7,119 bases of DNA. It comes from JALOTE01 sp031422195. Lineage in GTDB: Bacteria > Pseudomonadota > Alphaproteobacteria > Rhizobiales > Rhizobiaceae. Both the position numbers and the translations under genes were made by a program. The stretch spans positions 1-7,119 of the forward strand of contig JANOPZ010000053.1 in assembly GCA_031422195.1 (NCBI GenBank), written 5' to 3'. Shown here in pieces: positions 1 through 5,869 of this stretch (within the stretch, counting starts at the first letter, position 1; every line of letters begins with the position of its first letter). Below the pieces are notes generated by a model, which was not told the origin of the DNA, ran no database searches, and saw only the letters and a program-made list of their open reading frames with translations.

Positions 1-229
1 CGCCTTCTGCTTTCATACGTTCAAGAATCTCATTATCTTTGCCTTCAATCCGGTTGATTTTAATGCCGGTTGCCGCTTCAAAATCAGAATACAGCTTTTC
101 GTCGGTGTCGTAGTGGCGCGATGAATAAAGATTAAGTTCACCGTCTGCCTGAGCAGTGGCCATGACACTGCTCGCAATAACAACTGCCAAGCCGGTTGAT
201 GCGATTAGGGATTGAAGGACGCGTTTCAT
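1..229 (-). CDS. Fe(3+) ABC transporter, periplasmic substrate-binding protein (N-terminal part)
   Basis: The first 76 codons are present and the rest lies beyond the left edge. The product begins with a typical Sec signal peptide: MKR, a hydrophobic stretch to about residue 23, then a TAQA|DG cleavage site after residue 28. The mature protein opens with LNLYSSRHYDTDEKLYSDF and continues with TGIKINRIEGK and ILERMKAEG, which is the usual N-terminus of FbpA/FutA/AfuA-type ferric-iron binding proteins. Such proteins deliver Fe3+ to an FbpBC-type inner-membrane transporter. The ATG at 229 is preceded by GGAG (235-238) at 5 nt, so the start is well supported. The transport partners are not in the window. 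The upstream region carries a candidate iron operator (274-288). Family assignment is strong; the exact substrate (free Fe3+ or a chelate) and the gene name remain open. Confidence 0.85.
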   Translation of the reverse strand, partial: MKRVLQSLIASTGLAVVIASSVMATAQADGELNLYSSRHYDTDEKLYSDFEAATGIKINRIEGKDNEILERMKAEG

Positions 230-273
230 TGTAACTCCGCAAAAATATTTCGATGCGGTTTGTTTCTAATACA

Positions 274-288
274 TGATTGAAATAGTCA
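274..288 (-). promoter_or_regulatory. Candidate RirA-type iron-responsive operator (IRO box, TGA-N9-TCA)
   Basis: The sequence TGATTGAAATAGTCA exactly fits TGA-N9-TCA, the IRO motif bound by the Rrf2-family iron regulator RirA in rhizobia. It lies 45 nt upstream of the start codon of the ferric-iron binding protein. On the gene's strand it overlaps a TTGACT hexamer (289-284) that could be a -35 element, though no convincing -10 follows at normal spacing. The motif is short and could occur by chance. Its position before an iron uptake gene is the main support. Confidence 0.5.
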
Positions 289-311
289 ACTTAAAACAAT
301 TAGAAAATGAA

Positions 312-339
312 CGGGTTGGAACGATTCTAAATTAACCCG
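312..339 (-). terminator. Weak hairpin at the end of the histidine kinase gene
   Basis: On the minus strand CGGGTT (339-334) can pair with AACCCG (317-312) across a 16-nt loop, overlapping the kinase stop codon and followed by a T-rich stretch broken by other bases. The loop is long and the U-tract poor, so this is only a possible terminator separating the kinase from the downstream iron gene. Confidence 0.25.
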
Positions 340-3300
340 CTAAAACTCTTGAAGCAGGAAATGCAATTTCGATCACGGTGCCTTCTCCCGGTGTGGAGCG
401 AATGCGGAAATCACCCTTATTGCTTTCTGCCAATGCACGCGCCAGCGGCAATCCAAGACCTGTACCACCGGTTTGGTTGTCTGGGGTTTGTCCGACTTGA
501 CGATAGGGGCGCAGGGCGTCCTCAAGCTCGTTTTCGTTCATGCCAATCCCAGTGTCGCGCACTTTAAGGGTAAGATCACCATTTTTTTCATAATTGGTCG
601 ACACAATCACTTGGCCGCCGGCATCCGTAAACCTGATCGCATTTGAAACCAAATTCAGCACAATTTGTTTGATGCTGCGTTCATCAGCAACAAGTTGAGG
701 CAAATCATAGCCATAAGCGGTGCGGATAAGCACCCGCTCTTGGCTGGCTTGCGGCTGCATTAAAGAAACCGCTTCCTCGACAATAGAATTCAGCTCAATG
801 GCGCGGAAATCAAAACTCTGCCCGCCAGCTTCAATCTTTGAAATGTCGAGGAGGTCATTGACCAGACTTAGGACCAAATTTCCTGATCGGTGAATATCTT
901 TGAGATATTCTTTATAGCGCTCGTTGCTCAGTGGGCCGAAACGCTCATTGATCATGACGTCTGAAAAGCCAATGATCGCATTCAATGGCGTGCGGATTTC
1001 ATGGCTCATATGCGCCAAAAATTCGGTTTTGTTGGTCGACGCTGATTCTGCGTCGCGCCGTGCACTGGTCAATTGTTCTTCAGCACGCTTCCAATTGGTC
1101 ACGTCTTTAATGACAGCGCAAAATCCTTCGGACGATGATAATCGTGCAATATTGACAAAAATCGGGACGAAGCGGCCTTCACGTTCGCGGCCGATCATAT
1201 CGCGGCCATCGTTCAAAACACTTGCAACGCCGTTTTCAACAAGTCCGGCCATATATTCATTGGCAGCGCGGTGGCTTTCAATAGCCAGCAATGTATTCAG
1301 CGGCTGGCCTGCAATCTCTGCATCATGATATCCAAATAAAGCTTGTGCTGCATTGTTGAGCGAACGGATATTGCCTTTCGCATCAAGCACCACGACTCCA
1401 TCTGTCGCGGTATCGAGAATGGCTGTCAGCTCTTCAATTTGTTGTTGAGCCGCTGCCATCTGCGATCCGGTGTCAGACTGGGCCAATTTTGCTGCAGCCA
1501 GATCAACGTCGGGCTCCGTACCGCGCGGCGCAACAGCCAGCATCAGCGCTTTGCCTTCGCCCCACGGAACAGACTGCAAATGGGCATTCACAGAAACATC
1601 AATTCCATCGGCACGCGTTAGATGCATGCCGGTATTATTGTCTTCATCGGCATAACTATCATTTTCATTACTATCGCCAAACAGTGCATCAAGCCCGCCA
1701 GCCTCGTTGATTGCCGTCAACGATTTATAGCCCGAAAGTTCAAGAAATGCAGAATTGGCAAAATGCAGCGCTTCGCCGGTGTAGACCAAAACCGGCAGCG
1801 GTAATTTGCTAAAAATCAAGACATTATCGTGCGGAAAACCATCTGTCGTTGGTGCTTCTGAAGGTTGCCCGACATCGGGAGCCTCGCTTTCCATTTTCGC
1901 CGGCAGAACGATGTTGTCCGGCAAAATTGATTCTACTGCCGCATTGTCACGGAGCCTCGCGCCAATTTCTTCAAATGCTTCGCGTTCATTTTGGTCCAGC
2001 GCTGGGGCGAGTGGGCCGTTTTTGGGTGGACTAGCCCTTTTACCAAATAAAACAACATTGCTTTCTAATTCCGGGTCATTTGCGTCTCCCGATTCAGCCG
2101 TCGGCATAAGAACCGCTTGATCTAAGCGTGCCACACCGAAGCCGCGGAAACCTTCAAATACCCGGTCGCGCGCAAACACAGGCAACCCTGCCAATTCAAC
2201 AGGTATCGCCATATCAGTGTTTGCAATCGGCCACATAACGGTTCGCCCTGACCAAGTGCCTTGGCGGTTAAGCAAGTCGGCAACATTTGTCTCATCTACA
2301 ATGCCGATATCGCCAGCGAGTGAGCGCAGCGTTTTACCAATCACTTCACCAGAAGCAAAACCAACAGCAGTTAGAAATGCATCACTAATTTCAACAAATT
2401 CCGCCTCAACATTGGTTTTCCAAGCAAAGCGCATGGTCGATACACTTGGCGTAAGAGGTGTAATGACCGCCGGATCGCTATTCGAAGAAACCAGTCTTTC
2501 ACCTGCATCGACCAGCGTTTCAGGAGGTTCTATAACATCAGGCTCATCAATCCAAAAGCTACTGATGGTGGGGAATGCAGCCTCAACTTCACCAATTGCA
2601 GTATTAGCGTCTAAAATTCCATCATCGAGCACGTCAACGTTATCAAGCACTTGATCGTTATCGAGCACTTCATCGTTATCGGGCACTTCATCGTTTGGTA
2701 TTCTCTTGGTTTCTGCAGACGTTAAGTCGGTTTCGGAAGTATCGGCGGCACTTGTGATGGATTGCTCCAGCTCAGTGACAGCAACAGGCAATTCCTCCGG
2801 CTCAATCACCACCAGCAAATGCAATCCGTCTTCATCGGTGAGGCGTGCAAGTGCGGCAGGCAGATCACCGCGTGCGGTGCGCAATTGGCGTTTGACCAAG
2901 CGGTCGTTGACGCCTGCAACTTCGCGCATCATCCGCGCCAGATCTTCCGGGTCAATTTCAAGCGCTGCCAAATCCTCAGCACCGGAAATCAGCCGTGCAC
3001 CCGGTTTTATGAAAGCAGCGTGCGATCCCGCATTTCGAATGGCTTCGAGAGTATCACCAGTCTGGATTCGGCTTGTAAGCGCCATAGCCGGAATGCGGAG
3101 CAACACGGCAGCAACCGCATCTGGCAGCAAAATCACCGAAACATGGACGGGTAACAATACGGTTTGCGGACCGTGTACAAAACGCAAGTGCAGCATGCGT
3201 TCGCCATCTATGCTGGCGAGAATTGCAGAGATTTGGCGGCGTTGAATATCATCAAGCGCAGCTTCACCATCCAATGCTTCGTCAAGGCGTCCAAGACCAA

Positions 3301-3436
3301 ACAGTTCAAGCCCGTTGCCATTGGCCCAAACAACATCAGTCAGATCTGTGCTGACAATAACCATTGCATCACCGGCAGCAAACGGCCGCCGGATGGTTTC
3401 CAACACTGCAATGTCCACATAAGGGTACTTGGTCAT
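332..3436 (-). CDS. Soluble multi-PAS sensor histidine kinase, PdhS/PleC/DivJ-like
   Basis: From the ATG at 3436 the protein is 1034 aa. In order: a PAS-like N-terminal module (about 16-116); an acidic linker with DEVLDN hexapeptide repeats (about 246-276); PAS-like modules at about 341-440 and 541-640; a short coiled coil (about 654-675); a canonical PAS domain (about 667-785); a HisKA domain with the phospho-acceptor in HMSHEIRTPLNAIIGFSDVM (His812); and a HATPase_c domain with N-box LNLVSNAIRF, G1 DTGIGM and G2 GGTGLGL. All catalytic boxes look intact, so an active kinase is expected. There is no signal peptide, no membrane segment and no fused receiver domain, so it should be cytoplasmic. 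The region after the histidine (ERFGPLSNERYKEYLKDI, DLLDISKIEAG) is characteristic of alphaproteobacterial kinases acting on DivK. The start is uncertain: ATG at 3457 and TTG at 3508 are in frame and none has a good Shine-Dalgarno; MTKYPYVD was preferred as the likely conserved beginning. The partner regulator is not visible. Confidence 0.92.
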   Translation of the reverse strand: MTKYPYVDIAVLETIRRPFAAGDAMVIVSTDLTDVVWANGNGLELFGLGRLDEALDGEAALDDIQRRQISAILASIDGERMLHLRFVHGPQTVLLPVHVSVILLPDAVAAVLLRIPAMALTSRIQTGDTLEAIRNAGSHAAFIKPGARLISGAEDLAALEIDPEDLARMMREVAGVNDRLVKRQLRTARGDLPAALARLTDEDGLHLLVVIEPEELPVAVTELEQSITSAADTSETDLTSAETKRIPNDEVPDNDEVLDNDQVLDNVDVLDDGILDANTAIGEVEAAFPTISSFWIDEPDVIEPPETLVDAGERLVSSNSDPAVITPLTPSVSTMRFAWKTNVEAEFVEISDAFLTAVGFASGEVIGKTLRSLAGDIGIVDETNVADLLNRQGTWSGRTVMWPIANTDMAIPVELAGLPVFARDRVFEGFRGFGVARLDQAVLMPTAESGDANDPELESNVVLFGKRASPPKNGPLAPALDQNEREAFEEIGARLRDNAAVESILPDNIVLPAKMESEAPDVGQPSEAPTTDGFPHDNVLIFSKLPLPVLVYTGEALHFANSAFLELSGYKSLTAINEAGGLDALFGDSNENDSYADEDNNTGMHLTRADGIDVSVNAHLQSVPWGEGKALMLAVAPRGTEPDVDLAAAKLAQSDTGSQMAAAQQQIEELTAILDTATDGVVVLDAKGNIRSLNNAAQALFGYHDAEIAGQPLNTLLAIESHRAANEYMAGLVENGVASVLNDGRDMIGREREGRFVPIFVNIARLSSSEGFCAVIKDVTNWKRAEEQLTSARRDAESASTNKTEFLAHMSHEIRTPLNAIIGFSDVMINERFGPLSNERYKEYLKDIHRSGNLVLSLVNDLLDISKIEAGGQSFDFRAIELNSIVEEAVSLMQPQASQERVLIRTAYGYDLPQLVADERSIKQIVLNLVSNAIRFTDAGGQVIVSTNYEKNGDLTLKVRDTGIGMNENELEDALRPYRQVGQTPDNQTGGTGLGLPLARALAESNKGDFRIRSTPGEGTVIEIAFPASRVLAG
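2618..2695 (-). repeat. 18-bp tandem repeat encoding acidic hexapeptides in the kinase linker
   Basis: About 4.3 copies of an 18-bp unit, best seen as ATCGTTATCGAGCACTTC at 2654-2671 and with one change at 2672-2689. Diverged copies lie at 2636-2653 and 2618-2635, and a partial copy at 2690-2695. Being a multiple of three it stays in frame and encodes DEVPDN, DEVLDN, DQVLDN and DVLDD-like hexapeptides between the first PAS-like module and the second. Copies differ most at the left end, suggesting that the right-hand pair is the youngest. Confidence 0.88.
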
Positions 3437-3574
3437 TGTGTTTTTCGCTGTTCCCATACTCGTTTGGTAAATTAATTTAATACCAATTAATAGAGTTTTG
3501 AGGGGCAACCGTCTATCGCCTGGGTTTGAAACCTTACCAGACGGTTAATTCGTCGCATTTTAACAAATATGACC

Positions 3575-3621
3575 TGCATTATTGCAATGCTGCATTGCAA
3601 CATAAATATTGCATTGCAGCA
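3575..3621. promoter_or_regulatory. TGC-rich palindrome cluster, candidate PhaR operators upstream of the phasin
   Basis: TTGCAATGCTGCATTGCAA at 3582-3600 is a perfect inverted repeat with 9-bp arms around one central base. A second site, TTGCATTGCAG, lies at 3609-3619, and TGCATTGCA occurs as a direct repeat at 3591-3599 and 3610-3618, 19 bp apart, so on nearly the same helical face. A further CTGCATT lies at 3574-3580. PhaR, the PHB-sensing repressor of phasin genes in alphaproteobacteria, is known to bind TGC-rich sites of the CTGC-N3-GCAG kind, and CTGCATTGCAA (3590-3600) and TTGCATTGCAG each match with one mismatch. The cluster sits between the divergent kinase and phasin genes, about 75-120 bp from the phasin start. 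Which promoter it overlaps could not be resolved. Confidence 0.6.
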
Positions 3622-3694
3622 TTTTATGGTCTAAGGATTTGCCATCGGCGCGCACATCGCGAGCCTTAGACATCGTCCCTGAAAGGACCACATC

Positions 3695-4087
3695 ATGGCT
3701 AAAGTTGCAAAAACCGAAACCGTTGTTGATATGAATGCTGTAACTGACCAGTTCAAAGCCTATGCCGAGACCGCTGTAGAGCAGGGCCGCGACGCATTCG
3801 CCACTGCGAAAACCCAGCTCGAAGAAGTGCAGAAAACAGCTGAAGTCAACTTTGATAAAATGCAGGCCGCCAATAATGATTTCGGTATGAAAGCAATTTC
3901 TGCCGTTCGTAAATCCACTGAAATGAGCCTTTCCCACATGGAAAGCCTTTTTGCAGTAAAATCATTCGCCGCTTTTGTTGAATTGCAGACTTCTTTCGTA
4001 CGCAAGCAGGCTGAATTAATGGTTGAACAGACCAAAATGGTTCAGGACGCAGCAACGAAAGCCGCAACCGAAATGAAAGCCGCTTAA
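3695..4087 (+). CDS. Phasin family protein (PHB granule-associated, Phasin_2 type)
   Basis: A 130-aa protein without signal peptide or membrane segments, made almost wholly of amphipathic alpha helix and rich in Ala, Lys, Glu and Gln. The core SVRKSTEMSLSHMESLFAVKS-like stretch (about 67-87) and the following FVELQTSFVRKQAELMVEQT helix (about 90-109) match the usual alphaproteobacterial phasin layout, and the length is normal. Phasins coat polyhydroxybutyrate granules and control their size and number. The ATG is preceded by AAAGGA (3682-3687) at 7 nt. The gene is monocistronic: its own terminator lies 24 nt downstream and it is divergent from the kinase. The TGC-rich palindromes upstream suggest repression by PhaR when no polymer is present. 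No PHB synthesis gene lies in the window, so the link to PHB is from family knowledge; some phasin-like proteins have other roles. Confidence 0.88.
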   Translation: MAKVAKTETVVDMNAVTDQFKAYAETAVEQGRDAFATAKTQLEEVQKTAEVNFDKMQAANNDFGMKAISAVRKSTEMSLSHMESLFAVKSFAAFVELQTSFVRKQAELMVEQTKMVQDAATKAATEMKAA

Positions 4088-4104
4088 TTTTTTAAGCCGC
4101 TTAA
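4078..4104 (+). repeat. 10-bp direct repeat spanning the phasin stop codon
   Basis: AGCCGCTTAA occurs at 4078-4087, where it encodes the last two alanines and the stop, and again at 4095-4104, with a 17-bp period. The same stretch also forms a small palindrome, GCTTAA-TTTT-TTAAGC (4082-4097). Confidence 0.6.
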
Positions 4105-4110
4105 AAATGC

Positions 4111-4142
4111 AGGCCAAAATCAAAAAGGGTTTTGGCCTTTTT
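4111..4142 (+). terminator. Rho-independent terminator of the phasin gene
   Basis: AGGCCAAAA (4111-4119) pairs perfectly with TTTTGGCCT (4130-4138) over a 10-nt loop and is followed at once by a T run. Read on the minus strand the same stem is followed by GCATTTTT, so it might also stop transcripts coming from xseA through the antisense of the tRNA gene. Confidence 0.85.
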
Positions 4143-4169
4143 CTTTGCTTGAAATTTGCAAACCCGTTC

Positions 4170-4198
4170 TTGAATTTGCCAAATAATAGCCGTATGGA
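4170..4198 (+). promoter_or_regulatory. Possible sigma-70-like promoter of the tRNA-His gene
   Basis: TTGAAT (4170-4175) and TATGGA (4193-4198) are spaced by 17 bp and the -10 ends 11 nt before the tRNA. The -10 is poor. It is the best pair found between the phasin terminator and the tRNA. Confidence 0.35.
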
Positions 4199-4209
4199 CG
4201 TTTAGGTAT

Positions 4210-4286
4210 GCGGTTGTAGCTCAGTTGGTTAGAGCGCAGGATTGTGGCTCCTGAGGTCGGTGGTTCGAACCCACTCAATCGTACCA
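4210..4286 (+). tRNA. tRNA-His (anticodon GTG)
   Basis: The 77-nt gene folds into a full cloverleaf. Acceptor GCGGTTG (4210-4216) pairs with CAATCGT (4276-4282) with two G-U pairs. The D stem is GCTC/GAGC, and the anticodon stem is CAGGA/TCCTG around loop TTGTGGC with anticodon GTG at 4244-4246. The T stem is GGTGG/CCACT around TTCGAAC. The discriminator is A (4283) and CCA (4284-4286) is encoded. Position -1 is T rather than the G found in most tRNA-His. This G-1-less, A73 form is known from many alphaproteobacteria, where the histidyl-tRNA synthetase has changed to match. Confidence 0.97.
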
Positions 4287-4299
4287 TTCTCATTTCATC

Positions 4300-4336
4300 A
4301 AAACAGATTACCTTGTTGTTAAAACAGATCACCTTG
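4300..4336 (-). repeat. In-frame direct repeat duplicating the XseA C-terminal codons across the stop
   Basis: AAAACAGATCACCTTG (4321-4336) recurs as AAAACAGATTACCTTG (4300-4315), with 15 of 16 bases the same and a 21-bp period. On the minus strand the first copy encodes the terminal QGDLF and its stop TAA. The second copy lies in the same frame just past the stop and reads QQGNLF followed by TGA. Confidence 0.8.
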
Positions 4337-5869
4337 CGGGGCAGCGCTTGCATCCTTCCGCTTTTGATGAGCGTTGCCTGTTTGCGCCTCCACTAATCCG
4401 TCAGCAAATTCGATATGCAGCGCACCAGCGGCCCGCGCAGCTTGCGCACCGGTCAATACTTTATCGTGTCTGTCTTTAACGACAGCAAACCCACGCGCTA
4501 GCACCGACTTATGCGACAGTGAATTAAGCAGTTTTACCGCTTGATAAAGTTGGACGCGTTTGCGTTCATTGCGCTGAACCATAACCAAATCAACGCGCTT
4601 GATAAGCCCACCCAGTTTCTCATTTCGCTCACCAATTCGGCGCTCAATGCTGATGGGGGTCAAACGTTTAACAGCTCGATCCAAGTTAACCCGCTGGCTC
4701 ACCACCAATCTCGGCAACGCGTTTTTCAGCCGGGCTTCCAGCTGATTTGTTTTGGTTCGACGGTCAAAAATGCGCGACATGACACCAGCATTCGTCAGTC
4801 GTAATGCAGAGTACTTTTGGCGTTTTTTCAAAGTACTTACTTCCAGTGCCCGCCATAGCTTTTCAGACGCTTCATCAAACCGGCGGCGTGGGTTGGCGAG
4901 CACGCTGTCTGCATTCGGCAAAGCGCGTGCCGAACTGATGAAAGTCTGGCGCTTACGGTCAATGCCGCGCCTTATGCTGTTGCCAAGTCTTGCGCCAAGC
5001 CCTGCAACACTTGCCTCCAAATCTGCCTTCACCGGCACCGCCATTTCAGCAGCACCCGTTGGCGTGGGCGCACGCACATCGGCTGCGTAATCAATCAATG
5101 TCCAATCCGTTTCGTGGCCAACCGCTGAAATTACCGGAATGTCGCTGCCTGCCACTGCGCGTACAATGGCTTCATCATTAAAACCCCAAAGATCTTCTAA
5201 GCTGCCGCCACCGCGTGCAACGATCAGCATATCAGGTCGGGCGTCGCCCGTCATGGCGTTAAACCCAATGACCGCATTTGACACTTCAAACCCCGTGGTT
5301 TCGCCCTGTACCCGCACCGGCCAAACAGTGACACGGCACGGGAACCTGTCCATGACGCGGTGCAAAATATCGCGGATAACAGCTCCGGTCGGCGACGTAA
5401 TCACACCAATATGGCGCGGCATATATGGCAAAATCTGCTTGCGCTCAGCGTCAAACAGGCCTTCCGCGGCCAAGCGCCTTTTACGCTCTTCAAGCAACGC
5501 CATCAATGCGCCCGCTCCAGCTGGCTCAATTGATTCAATAACAATTTGATATTTGGAAGATCCCGGAAACGTGGTCAGTTTGCCGGTGGCAATAACTTCC
5601 ATGCCTTCTTCGGGCCTAAAGCGCAGCTTTGCCATTGCGCCTTTCCAAATTACGGCATCAATCTTGGCATTGGCATCTTTGAGGCCGAAGTAAGCATGGC
5701 CAGAAGAATGTGGCCCGCGATAGCCAGAAATCTCGCCGCGCACCCGTACATTGCCAAACGAATCTTCGACCAGCCGTTTTAACGCGCCGGAAATCTCTGA
5801 GACGGTAAATTCGGTTGCATTGCCCGCACCAAATTTGCCGGGAACAATCTTGCCTGTCTCATCCGACAT
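4319..5869 (-). CDS. xseA: Exodeoxyribonuclease VII large subunit
   Basis: A 516-aa protein, a normal length for the family. Residues about 20-115 form the N-terminal OB-fold (EFTVSEISGALKRLVED, VRGEISGYRGPHSSGHAYF). The catalytic Exonuc_VII_L core has TSPTGAVIRD (158-167), ARGGGSLEDLW (218-228), SAVGHETDWTL (248-258) and DVRAPTPTGAAE (264-275); the Asp, Arg, His and Asp in these motifs correspond to residues needed for activity in E. coli. A long helical region follows, then SVLARGFAVV (455-464) and a C-terminal tail ending QGDLF. With the small subunit XseB the enzyme degrades single-stranded DNA to oligonucleotides from both ends without needing metal, in repair and recombination. XseB is not in the window. 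The ATG directly follows the DUF937 stop (TAAATG) and has no clear Shine-Dalgarno, which suggests translational coupling. Confidence 0.98.
   Translation of the reverse strand: MSDETGKIVPGKFGAGNATEFTVSEISGALKRLVEDSFGNVRVRGEISGYRGPHSSGHAYFGLKDANAKIDAVIWKGAMAKLRFRPEEGMEVIATGKLTTFPGSSKYQIVIESIEPAGAGALMALLEERKRRLAAEGLFDAERKQILPYMPRHIGVITSPTGAVIRDILHRVMDRFPCRVTVWPVRVQGETTGFEVSNAVIGFNAMTGDARPDMLIVARGGGSLEDLWGFNDEAIVRAVAGSDIPVISAVGHETDWTLIDYAADVRAPTPTGAAEMAVPVKADLEASVAGLGARLGNSIRRGIDRKRQTFISSARALPNADSVLANPRRRFDEASEKLWRALEVSTLKKRQKYSALRLTNAGVMSRIFDRRTKTNQLEARLKNALPRLVVSQRVNLDRAVKRLTPISIERRIGERNEKLGGLIKRVDLVMVQRNERKRVQLYQAVKLLNSLSHKSVLARGFAVVKDRHDKVLTGAQAARAAGALHIEFADGLVEAQTGNAHQKRKDASAAPQGDLF

Noticed and set aside
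300..331. TTAGAA and TTCTAAA halves resembling an Irr (ICE) box
   Set aside because: The halves are about 19 bp apart, far more than the few bases of a genuine ICE motif.
924..1328. Plus-strand open frame inside the kinase gene
   Set aside because: It is antisense to the HisKA and PAS coding region, whose protein is clearly real; the composition is typical of a shadow frame.
3472..3490. TTAA repeats that might form a CtrA site upstream of the kinase
   Set aside because: The best pair is TTAA-N6-TTAA (3477-3490) instead of the N7 consensus, in a sequence so AT-rich that TTAA is expected by chance.
3437..3508. Longer kinase start at TTG 3508
   Set aside because: TTG start with no good ribosome site, and the added residues (PLKTLLIGIKLIYQTS) look like translated AT-rich promoter sequence.
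3560..3937. Minus-strand open frame of 125 codons opposite the phasin
   Set aside because: It overlaps the phasin coding sequence and the palindrome cluster, has odd Cys/His/Phe-rich composition and no recognisable domain.
4120..4353. Minus-strand open frame of 77 codons containing MVRLSGFEPPTSGA
   Set aside because: It runs antisense through the tRNA-His gene; this peptide is the well-known false translation of tRNA genes and is common among spurious database entries.
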